Both the position numbers and the translations under genes were made by a program. The notes under the pieces were generated by a model, which searched no databases, was not told the DNA's origin, and saw only the letters and a list, made by a program, of their open reading frames with translations. From assembly GCA_022266195.1 (NCBI GenBank), contig WHVY01000001.1:20088001-20152000 (forward strand): a DNA stretch of 64,000 nt. Direction: 5' to 3'. Positions 39,801 to 51,800 of the stretch are shown piece by piece. The stretch's first letter is position 1. Each line of letters starts with the position of its first letter. The DNA comes from Tetranychus cinnabarinus. Its lineage: Eukaryota; Arthropoda; Arachnida; Trombidiformes; Tetranychidae.

Positions 39801-42800
39801 TTCGTGTTTAACTAAATTAACTTTACCTGTTTGTTTTGCTTGAAAATAAGAAGTAAACAAAATCTTTATTAATATCATTACCTTTCATAATGTTTATCAA
39901 ACTTTATCAGGTGAATCCAGATAAGGTTGGCTTGCAAGTAACGGCCGATTCTTTGTACAAAATAGTTTTTCGCTATTCCGTTCTAATTCCTTCTTTTCTT
40001 TCCAACAGATTCGTGAACAGAGTAATCATTATCAGACGATTAGTAATGCAGCCAAGAGCATCAATGGACGGAATGATATTGTACCTTACATTAAAGCACT
40101 AAACGTCGACAAAGTTTCATTGCCTTCTCGAATCCACAACTTTGTTTCGCCCGCTTTAATCAACGATACTGCAATCAATGCCAATTTTCCTCCGGTAAGT
40201 AAAAAGGAAAAAATTCCAAAAATTTTTTTTCCTTTTCATCCTTAATGATGTTTTTGTTGAGCAAAATTCGTCATTCTTTGTGTTGAATTGTAAGGGATGT
40301 ACATAAAAAACCTTAGTCCATAAATAAATATCGCTTTGAGGTACCAATATCAAAATTAACTTTTATTAAAGAAATGAGATTTAGAAAAACGTTGGGAAAA
40401 ATAATCAAAATTAAAGAAATAAATAAATTTAAATCTAACTGGGGAAAACTGAGGTTAACTGACTTAGTAATTTGGCTAACAAGACAATATGAGTGAAGTG
40501 TTAATGTTGAGGAGAAAATATTAATTGACAATGATTTAGTTTTGAGAAGAGTATTTATACATAGCTTATCAATGACATCACTTTAGATAGCCAATGACAA
40601 ATAGCTTAATGAGAGGGGAAAGAATGACTAACTGACCCTAACTTAACATTATTAATAGCCTATCCCTAACAGAATCATTAGTAAATTTTTTATTGAAGTA
40701 TAACAATTCAAAGTCGTTCAAAAGTTTTGATGAAAAACAATTGAAAGTTCAATTAGGTTTTTGTTTTAAAGAATGGAATGAAAGATTTTATCATGAAAAT
40801 GGTTTATAATGAAATGAAAATGATGATTGAAATTGAACTTTATTTTGTTCCAACCACTTGTAATGTGAATAAAATGAAGAAGGTAAAAACTGTTATGTAA
40901 AGAGTTTTGATTCTAGATTTGTTGTTGTTTATTCGATGCTTTACCATTCAAGTTTTGACATGAATTTTAGACTTCGATTGTTATCCATTTCTGTCTTTTT
41001 TCCTTCTCCTCTTAGGAAGTTGTTGCTGTTCTAGCTAATGAGCTTTATATCGATAAAGCGTGCCGTTATGTTTTTAGGAGTAAACTGGACGAATTGAAGC
41101 GAGAAATGAATGATCTTGAAGGTAAAATTCAGCAGCTCGAAGAATCCTTGGAATCACTTATAAAATTACAGCAAAGGTAAGATTAATATTTTATCGAGAA
41201 ATGATGAAACCAGAATGACTATCAAATTGTAAAATTCAACATTAACCTTCTGAAGATGTAAAGCAATGAATTTAAAATTCAAATGAAATTTAAAACCAAA
41301 TCTGTTGACTCAACTCGAACCAGTTACCAAGTCAAGTTGCAACTTCAATGACCTTCGTCTAGATATAAACAAACATCAAAATCATCTTTACCTTCATCTT
41401 ACAGAGGAAATGAATGTCGATCAAATCGCTTAACCAGGTCAACACTTCTTGCGCATCAATGAACTATCGAGAAATTTCAGAAAAGATTTTCATTTCAAGA
41501 AAATGTCAGCTAAAGAGATTGCAGTGAAGGTGAAATGTGACAAAATAGTTGAACAAATTGGTTTGTTTTGAGAATTTTTTCGATTAAATTTTATGAAAAT
41601 TTTGTTGCTTTGCATGTTGTTCAGATTTAATGCTAGCAATTGAAAGAATAAAATTAAGAAGAATTTTAAAGTTGTTTCGTTTGAAGTAAATTTTGATGGC
41701 AAAGAATGAAATAATTGTCATTTTGTTTCATTCCCTTTTACAGAAGTCTCGACTCAAATCTTCACAATAAAGCTAATGAGATCCAAGAAGAGATTTGTTT
41801 GAAAAAATTTGATCTTCACTTGGCTCATATGCAAATGGCTGCAATTAAATCTCAGGTAAATCTTTTGTCTTTTTATCGCCCTTTCTTCCCTTTCCATCAA
41901 CAATTCCTTGTGTCTCTGCCCATTAAACATTGTTTGAATTGCCAGCAATTAGATGAGCAAACCATGATAACAGTCGATAACAGCTTTGAAAATGAATAAA
42001 ATGTGATTGAATGAAAACTTTATAACTTGATTAACGTTTCACGATCGGCAATATATTAAAAGCATTTTCATGATTTACTCTCATTTACATCATTTTATTG
42101 AACGATCATTAATGATATTTTATCATTTCATTATATTGTCATGAAAATGAAAAAGAAGAAAAGAGAAAAGTTGAAATTTTAAAATGACAAAAGTTCAACT
42201 TTTGTTTTGCTATGAACATCAACTTTACTCTAGAGGTTCACTTGCCATCGTATTTATGGATTTGTGATAATGAAACGAAACTTTATTTTCGTTTTTTCCC
42301 TATTTTTACCCTTTTCGAAAAAGGTTGAACACTTATCATGCAAAAACGATGTTTAAGGTAAAAAATATAAAAAAAAAGTTGTTCAATTCGATAAATTGGT
42401 TTGCTTATAAATGCTTTTTTGGTTCTTTGTTGTTCATATTTTTACAATCCTTTTGAGAGGTTAGAAGAAAAAAGTAAAAATTGTTTTTTCACTTGTTTCA
42501 CTTGTTCCAATAGATAGAGTTATATACAGCCAAAGATCGTGATTTTCATGTTGATAATGGTTATTTGGTTCAACGAGAACGAAAATCATCAACGACAAGT
42601 ACAACAAGTATCAAGATGAAATGGTTCAAAGCGTTTAAAAGTCTCAAATCATCACCAGTTTCAAACAATGAAAGGTAAATTCAGTATTTTTCAATCATAT
42701 TTTTATTAAATTTTCCAATTTCTGTAGCTTTTAAATACTAAAAGTATAAACAGTTTGCATGTTCAAGTTTAACCACAAAATGTTTTTCATTTTGTAAAAT

Positions 42801-45800
42801 GTAATCTTCGAGTTGAAAGGAAAAGGTATCGAAAACAAAAGGAATTACATTTTGGAACATTTAAATTCAAAACACGAAACAAATCGACTCTTCTGATAAC
42901 TTTGCAAGTAAATCTTTCGTTCGGAAGCATGTGAAAAGGAACTGGATTCAAGAAATTTTTTGATTTTGAATGTGAGCAGAAAACGAAAAGTTCAAAGAAA
43001 GGAAATGCAAAAAGGTTTTAACGGGTGTTTTATAAGGGTTTCAATCGCAATCAAAAGATTTCTTGCGATTTTTTACCTTAACTTATTCATAGTCAAATTT
43101 TTGGCTTTTTGCTCTAAGATTTCTGAATTTTGACGCATTTTTTTCTTTGTAATTACTTTTCGAATCAAATGAAATCGTGAAAAAATATTATCTTAATCTT
43201 AAAGATGTTATTTTATTTAAGACAGTTAAGACATTTCCGTTGCTTCGAAATTCTTCATTAGCACAAAAAGCTAAATAGCAAAGTTTATGATAACATGAAT
43301 CTGTCCGATTGGAATTTGTGTTTTTTTTCAAAATTCTGTGTTACCTGAAGAGAATCGAAAATGAGGTTTTTCAATTTTTTGCTTTTACTTTTTTCCCAAA
43401 ACAGAAATGATGATGTAAAAAGAGCACTTAAAGGCAGTTCAGATTCAAATTCAACACTTTACCTGTACGAAGGTCAACATGTATGGACTGAATATACTTA
43501 CAAGAAAATTACTCCCTGTGATGTTTGCCATGAAATTCTTAGAGGTAAGTGAAATTGTCACTTTTCCCTACTCAACCAAATGGACATTAATTTTGTACAT
43601 AAATGATCAACTCTTTTCCTTTCCTTCAACAGGACATTCTAGACAGGGAATGAAATGTAAAATGTGTAAACTCAATTGTCACTCTGAATGTACAGATAAA
43701 GCCACCAAGTGCCAGGTAAGACCAATAAACTTCTCTGCTCGCAATTGCTTCAAAATGCTTACAACATTCATTTTCGTTTACCTGACCATTAATGATAAAT
43801 TGAATAAAATTCATTTCAATGATGAATCGAGAAGAATCTCTTTCCTCACGAAGAGAGAGGGAAAAATAATGTCCATGAAAAGAGCAAAAGTAAAGACCTG
43901 AAATGGTCAATAATGATCAACATGAAATGAAAAATATTCAATGGAAGAACAACTTTCGTCTTTTACCTGTTTACAGGTTACAATGATTTATCCATGAATT
44001 ATATCATGTTGTTGGTATGAATGGAGAAGAAGAACTTTATCATGTATCTGGTTACATCTCATTTTATTCAGTTTCAATCTATCGTTGCTATTTCCTTTTC
44101 GTTGTTTCACAAACCCTGAACATTTCTTATCATTTGTTTGACTAGTTGAAAAGCATCCTTTTTCCTTTTTCCATGAAAAAAAGGTAAATCAAATTCTGGT
44201 TCAATGTTACATCAGGTAAGACTGTTGATCAACTAGAGATGATGTAAGATGGTAAAGGTTAACCAGCTATAAAGAGAAGAGCATCTTTTTCACTTGGCTC
44301 CTCACTCATTCATTATAATCATGATGCATTCTGTTTTGCTCAGTACTTTTATCCTTCATATCTTACCAAGATAATAATGAACTCAGAGAGGCGCAAACAA
44401 AAACAAAAAAGCCTTGTCTTTTAGCTGTTCATCATTATTCAATTCATGTTGAACCTTTTCACCCTCATAATGATGATTAGCTTTTCTTGATGGAAATGGC
44501 TTATTCAATCTTAACATCAGCTTTTCAGGTTCATTTTAACCCAAACAAAATACATTACCATTCAGATGTTGGCCAATCAAATGACTCGAAATTTCAAAAG
44601 CGAGACATAATTTAGGTGATCAATGAAGGTGCAAAATTTTGAAAAGAAAACAGTTTATCAATTTGATTCTGTTATTCAATGAAACTAAACTGGTGAGAAC
44701 ACTCTTACCGCAGGAAGAACAAAAATAGCTAATGAATTTCGTTTGAACATGTTTTCGGCTGCTCTTGACCATTGAAGTTCTTTTTGCATTCTCAAGGTTT
44801 GAAATGCATGTCCAAGCCGTTTCGTATTTGATACTCTCGTTGATCATGTGGTATATTAGCTTCAGTTCGTGGCTTATCTTCAAGAGGGAGAAAAATTTGA
44901 TAATAGCCATTTTTGATAGAATTAAAATTTTATATATCGAATGACCTAAGAGAAGTGACATGCTTGTAAGATCATCCTCATTTTTATAGTTTGTATTGTA
45001 GACTGAAAAATGTTTAAACATGTTTAGGCAGCCCTTTATTTTCCAACTATCCATGCTCGTAATTGTTATATTGTCACGTCAACATGTCGTCAAACGGCTG
45101 CATGGTATAAAGGCGTGTGAGGCAAGGAGGGACTTCAAAATCTATCCAACCAGTCGATAAGCTCGGATTTTGTTATGACATCGAAATTACACTTCGACGA
45201 GCTATCCGACATACAAACAAAATTGTTAGTCTGTCAAAAAACAATAGATCCATATTTTTTCGAGATCTGATGCAATAGTATATAGGTCTCATTAGGTCTC
45301 AATAGCGTTAAATGTAGAATTAAAACAATAAGCTTTAATTAAATATTAATGCAGGTATTGAGGATTGAAGTATGCATGCGCTGAATTCGACTTGAGCTGT
45401 AGCTCTAGCCAAGGTGACCTTTTTCCAGTCCAATTTGCGGGCTAGACCTGATCGCCAGCGAGTCTGGAATGAAAAAATGAAAAAAGCACAATGCTTATAT
45501 ACATACATATTTTTATAAAAAAATGTTCTGAGGCTTACAGAAAAGCATATAAATCTTTTTCGAAAAGAGGCGATAAAATGCCAAATCAAAAAAGTGTCAA
45601 TCAATTTCATAATGGTCTTTGCGAAGGCTGAATGTACCGATAGCTACCGAAGAAATCTAGATATCGATTTTACATGTCGTGGGGTTCCCTCATGAGACTA
45701 GTAATTATCGGGGTTAAAGACATGGCTGATCGTTACCTAATCATCAAAAGCAGGTTTATACTTACGCTTTACTTGACTTTCGAGAACATCGGTATAATTG

Positions 45801-48800
45801 ACAATTTTTTGTGAGTAGTATAGAAACATACGCTTCTGTGGCACAGACCGGAAATGGAAACTACTTCCGGTTCATTAACCCCTGAACATCATCTTTCGAC
45901 GACTTAATTTGACCTTGAATCCTAGTTCACTAACCCCCCCTGAACACCATCTTTCAACGGCTTAATTTGAATTTGAAAACAATATAACGGCTGAATAACG
46001 GCTGACTTTTAACGGCTTAACATTGAAGCAACGCAGGGGTCCGAGCTGAATTTCCGTTTTCATATTATATCTATTTTAATCTAGAGATCTTAGCCAGTTC
46101 TTGAATGACAGAAGGGGAATGGCTACATTCCCCTTCTGGAATGCTTCTAAAAGTATAAAAGCCGTCAGAAAATGTTAATTATCTTCAATATTCATGATGA
46201 ACGAATTGATTTATGTCTTTTTTCTTTTAATTGCTTTATTTATCATTTTGATCTTTAAAAAGTATTACACCATTGTTTACAATGAAAGTTATTAATATTG
46301 TAACATTATGGGACCTTGGTAAGAAGGTCAAATTAACGAAAAGGTTATCTAAATTTAATGCTGATGTTATCAAAGACGGTAGCAATTGTCTCTTAATATT
46401 CGCGTCTGGTAAGATAATCGCAACTGGTTTCAAAAGAATGATTGATGTAAGACGATTTAGCAAATGCAACTTTCCTAGTGCTAAACTAATCAAGGTTATA
46501 AACATGACAGCTACAGCTCATATCAAGATAAAACTTGACACATCAAAGCTTAATTATGAACCGGAAATATTCCCTGCTTATCTTTGGAAACAAAACAAGC
46601 TTTGTGTTGTTTACTATGTCTCAGGGAAGTTGATAATTACCGGAGGTAGATCTCATAGAGATCTTCAACAAGCATACAAAGAATTCAGAGAGGTAACAAG
46701 TATAAAAAGGGATGAGCAAAGGCAAATCGAACATTGAATTTTACATTAATCTACATTCTTAGTTTACTAAGACCGGAAGAGTTCGTTGCATGCATGGTTG
46801 CAGGCCGAGGAATCGAAGATATTTTCATCTTCTCAACTTTGGTTAAAAGTGAAATCAAAAGTATTGATGAAGCCTTCAAGGAAGAAGAAATAATCACTGG
46901 AAATAAACTTCCTGTTGAAAGTGTCCAATTCTTGAAAACAAATTGCGTCAAGATTTTTGACCTTCACATGAACAATTTCGGTGAAATAATTATACCTGGT
47001 GGTCCTTGCACACGAAACGTTTCATGTTGAGGATCAACGGTGAATTTTTGAAAAATTTACGCTCTCTATATCAAGATTATCCTCCGCTCCTGCGATCACT
47101 CACTCTATTGATGAAGAGTATCGCGGAATATAAATAGAGGTGCATCTTCTTGTGGGGAATGTGTGGAATTAACCAATGCTACATGCTAGATTATAAAGAT
47201 GCAATTAGAAATGTTTATTGTGCGTTATATCTTTGTTATCAAAAATACAAAAAGCATTCTTTCAATCCATAAAAATAAGTGTGTTAGTAAAATGCTAGCA
47301 AAGTTACAACCTAATGAAAAGCTACAATTATGTCAATGTTTGTCGCTGTAGTCACAAATGTTGTTTGAAATAAATATACCAATCTTCTTTCAATGTTGCT
47401 GGAATATCAAATGAGCCATCTTCTTTCCTAAGACTCTCATCTTGAAGATTAACTCTGGCCCAGATTTTCTTGCTTGGCTCTTCTTTTCCAACACTTAGTG
47501 GGATTTTATCATATGGGTATTTTTCTGAAATTCCCTCATCAATTTTTCTCTGTACGCAATCAATCCGCCAATATTGATTTCCACCTGATTTTTCCCCTTT
47601 ACGACCAACTACACGTTGTTCCAGGGCTTTTAGAGTATCACATGTATGACCACAATATACGCATTTAACATTGACAGGTGTTTGTTCCACTCTTCTTACT
47701 GCCGCACGTTGCTCTCTATCATAATTCAATCTACCGCGAATCAATTGAGCATAAGATAAATGTGGTGTGTCCTCCGGAATTTCTACATTAACTAAATTTG
47801 ACCAGTTGTTGGAATAATAGCCAGGGAAAGACATTGAATAAAAACCAGGTTTGTCCGAGCATAAAGCAACAATTTTAATTTTCCAATTTGCTACAGAAGA
47901 GGTGACCGTACAATAACTTTTAATTCTTCGCCCTTTTCTCTCTCTCGTTTGGGCAGCAACTGATTTATAGACTACTGATCTAGATCTCCTGGTACATATT
48001 CCAGAGCAGGAAGGAATAGGGTCGACATTGGTGTTTGAAGTTGAGGGCGTGGATTCAGTTGGTAGTGGTGATTCTTCTATGGAGGGTAAAGGAGAAGGCT
48101 CTGTTGGGAGAAGTGATGATGAATCTTCAGTGTCAGGTAAGGAAACAGGGACAGGCTCAACAAGAGGCATATGAATTTCACTTGCCGAAATCGGGTCACC
48201 AATCTGAGATTCATCTGAAGATGAATCTTCCTCTAAGAATTGAAAAAGATTGAAATTCAGTTCATGGTTTACATGGCAAAAAGAAAACAACTTACCCAAA
48301 TTCATCAAAAACGAAAGAACAAATAAAATTGAATTCATTCTTCGATGCTTAACCAGTAATTTAAATCACAATGAATAAATTAATTAATAAGTTGTTAATT
48401 AACTTAAAAAAATGTCACAAAAAGAATTAAATCAACTTAAATGATGACTTGACTATATGAAACAGCTTTTTAAGTGTTGTCATGCAACAAAAAAGAAGAT
48501 TGAAAATGCGCAAAATTTAATTTCCTGCATGATTAAAAGTTCTATGAAGGATTCAGATGATGACATTGTATCATTTTTCATGATTTCTCATTTAAACAGG
48601 TTAAAATAGACATAATGTGAAAACGGAAATTCAGCTCGGGCCCCTGCGTTGATTCAATGTTAAGCCGTTGAAAGTCAGCCGTTATATTGTTTTCAAATTC
48701 AAATTAAGCCGTTGAAAGATGGTGTTCAGTGGGGTTAATGAAACAGAATTCAAGGTCAAATTAAGTCGTTGAAAGATGGTGTTCAGGGGTTAATGAACCG

Positions 48801-51800
48801 GAAGTAGTTTCCATTTCCGGTCTGTGCCACAGAAGCGTATGTTTCTATACTACTTTTGTGTTATAACTCATGAACGGTTGATGCTACAGACTTCTGATTA
48901 AACTTCGATTTATTGACGAATCACACGTTAGATTCCTCAAGGTTAAATTTTTCTTCAACATTGAATTGAAATGCAAAAAATAAAATATACAATTCAAAAT
49001 AAGTACAATTTTGGTTTTTTTTGCTCAGCTGTAGCAAAATGAGATTTTAAAATCAAACTTTTACTTCAACAAACCAATAACTAAAAGCTAGCTTTTAAAC
49101 AAGGTTTTAGAAAAGGTTTAACGGATTCGGTGTTTTGTAATCTTAAAAATAATATTAAGCTTTCTTGGATTGAATTATATCAGTATATTTCCAACCTTCA
49201 TCAATTCATTTCCATAAAAAATAGAAATAATTTTATAATCTGGTGAGCATAAAACTAAAAAACAGACCAAAACTTTCTCCTCATAAGTTAGTTGAATTTC
49301 AGCAATGAACAATTCCCCATTCTTTTGACCAAGAAAAGTGAAAGAAAATTCTGTTCAAAATTTTTCAAAAAAATAGGAGCGAATCTGAAACTTACAAATC
49401 GCAAACTCGCAAAACTAGAAAATGTTTACTTTGATTCAGGTGCTTCAATAGCGAACTAAATTTAAACCTAATTTGAGTTTACATTGTTTGACTTTGTTAA
49501 TAACTTTGTATTAGTAATGAGTTAACATGTTGACTGAAAATTGGAATCACTCAGTTACTAATAACAGTTATCATCTAACGATGGTTACCAGGCAGATAAA
49601 AGTTATTCCAGATCTTATTTTCTTTCAAAATCATGAAACACTTTTTCTGAGCAATTTTCATTATCTGTGTTTCATGCTTATTGCCCTTCTTTTCTGTTAT
49701 CATTGAGATTATCATTCCCTGTACAGCATTTATAATGAAAATGAGCATTTCAATTGTAATGGAAAATTAGCCTACACAGATTGCTGTAATCATGTTTTTA
49801 ATCAAAATTAAAAATGTTCTCTGATGAGAATCTTTTGCTCTTTTCTATGATCATTATTATGATAATTTTCAATTCTTGAGCACATTCCATTACAAGTCTT
49901 GCTTCCCTCTGAACCCATCAACTCTTACCTTTTACATTATCTTTATCATCATCTGCTCATTATCCGCAACCATGACAGTCAATGATAGTCAAAGCCATGG
50001 TAAAATGTTGATGAAAATTTACTCAATAGATGAAAATGAAGAAATCATTGTAGCCTGAAAAAAAGAAGAAGAAGAAAAAATATCTTTCATGGTTGAACAA
50101 TTTTCTGTCACCTTCTTCACTCACCCAACCAACATTATCTCAGAGCTAAGAAGATCGTGAAAACAGTTTCATTTCAGGTTCACCAAGCAAATTAATCTCA
50201 ATGTTTATCATACATGGTTTTCACCTTGAGTTGCTTGAGATAATCTCATGACAACTGTTGATTCAGTTTAGGCATGAATCAATTTCGCTCATTTCTTCCA
50301 GCATTTCATTTCTCAATTGAATTAATTTTCAAAATGTAAAGTCTTTTAGCTGGCATTGGTTGGCTATGTTTCCTCAGGCTTTCATTGTTTACTGACAGGA
50401 AACTTCAACTTGACTTTGACGTTCATTAAAAGAGCGTTTTATTTGCTAAAAACTCAAAGTTAAATCAAATTAATTACTTACAACTCGAAGAGTTTAACTT
50501 TATTACAAATGGATCATGAAACTAAACTTCATTTAATCATTTACATGGAAAAGCAGCTTGTGAATTTCGTAGTCGAGTTCAAATGGATTCACAACCTTTT
50601 GTAATTGAATACAAAAGACAGTGATAATCAATTATCCATGTTTTTTGGTACAAAAATTTTCCCCTGAAATTGGACTTTTTTTATCAAGAGAATGCAAATT
50701 ATGATGAAAAATGAAGAGAAAGAAAAATGGACGGATAAATATTCAGCAGATTGAATCAATTATTGATTTTCTCTTTGAATTATTGAAACGAAGAATTTAT
50801 ATTTCGAGTTTTAATAATGAATGGTTGTAATCATTTTATCCAATTATTGCCAGTTTAATCATGTTTTTCATTCTAATTTTTCGATGTTTTTTTATTCTTT
50901 CTTTTTTCTGGTTAATCCGATTCAGCCTAAATCAAGATTATTGCGCCGTCAAAAGTCAACCTCTGAAATCGAAGCCAAACTAGCATTCAATGAACTGGAC
51001 GATGAAAGTAAGTACCTTTTAAAGCTTAATGATCGTAATCTCAACTAACTCAATCCTCAATAGTCCAAAAATAACATTGAATTAACTTTCAATTAAACAC
51101 ATTCACTGATTCCTTGGAAATTCTGTCAACTCAGAATTTTTCCAACATAAATGAATGAATCAATTTAGCCTACTAAAAGCATCGATTTAACAAATCCATT
51201 TGAACGAAAGTTTTTTGTCCAAACGTTTCCATCAAAATTCGATTAAAGAAAAATCTCAGTCTCACGCTCGACCAAAGACTAAGACTTAATTTTCTCGTAA
51301 ATCACTTCAGTTCGTATTGATCTTTCAAGTCTACTCCAGAGTTGATCTGATAAATGCATGCAATCGCAATCGATTTAAAATCCATTTCCATAAGTTAATT
51401 TAATAAAATACCTTTACAGTCATTACAAGAGTTGAATGCCTAAAGCTCAAGAATCTTTCACTTTAATCTCAACTCTTGAGTGGCTTTCAACTTGAAAACT
51501 GTTTCAATGTTTAGACTATTAATAGTGACTTAACCATAATTACTCAACTTCAATGAAATGTTAAACCAAGTTGTTACTCAAATCTTGAATCATTTTCATT
51601 GCTCAGTATTTCAAGCAGTTGGCTTAAAATTATCCAGTTGATTGCAAACAAAAACATTGATCTTAAAATAAACCAAAAGTTGATTCCAATGAAATGGACT
51701 CAACATTGAAATGAAAATATTGTTGGTCTAATAAGCGTATGAGATTAACTCAAAGTATAATCATTCCAATCCTAAAACTATACAAATTCATTGAATTTCC

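Larger units (their letters stand above)
34467..39910 (+). other. STAC-like intron, right of copia element
   Basis: AT-rich intron. It contains the CCTAA tract at 36052-36077 with a minus-strand open frame beside it. The 139-codon minus frame at 37466-37885 has chance-like, low-complexity content and is not called. Confidence 0.5.
43716..45807 (+). other. STAC-like intron 11, left of the TBP element
   Basis: AT-rich intron. It holds a 144-codon minus open frame (44620-45054) and a diverged repeat (about 45536-45700) that has a second copy near 59156-59322. The right end is the TTTGTG target duplication (45808-45813). Confidence 0.5.
45814..48854. mobile_element. 3.04-kb terminal-inverted-repeat element carrying a TBP-like gene
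   Basis: Begins AGTAGTATAGAAAC and ends GTTTCTATACTACT, flanked by a perfect 6-bp TTTGTG duplication (45808-45813, 48855-48860). The inverted repeats are about 266 bp (45814-46079) and 254 bp (48601-48854), very similar throughout with a small indel. The interior encodes a TBP-fold protein, two small plus-strand frames and a spliced minus-strand gene, with TATA boxes ahead of the plus frames. No transposase, integrase or polymerase is seen, so it is presumably mobilised in trans. Termini starting AG, long TIRs and a 6-bp duplication match what is known of Polinton/Maverick elements, but that link is only by termini. It sits in an intron of the STAC-like gene. Confidence 0.9.

Noticed and set aside
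45335..45610. 91-codon minus frame including RWRSGLARKLDWKK
   Set aside because: Partly overlaps the diverged repeat and depends on a non-coding-like AT-rich N-terminal half; a possible acceptor before TRWRSG was seen but no partner exon.
46688..46776. Possible intron joining the TBP-like frame to the next small frame
   Set aside because: The available GT donors give phases 0 or 1, while the AG sites need phase 2 to enter the downstream frame, so no in-frame join was found.
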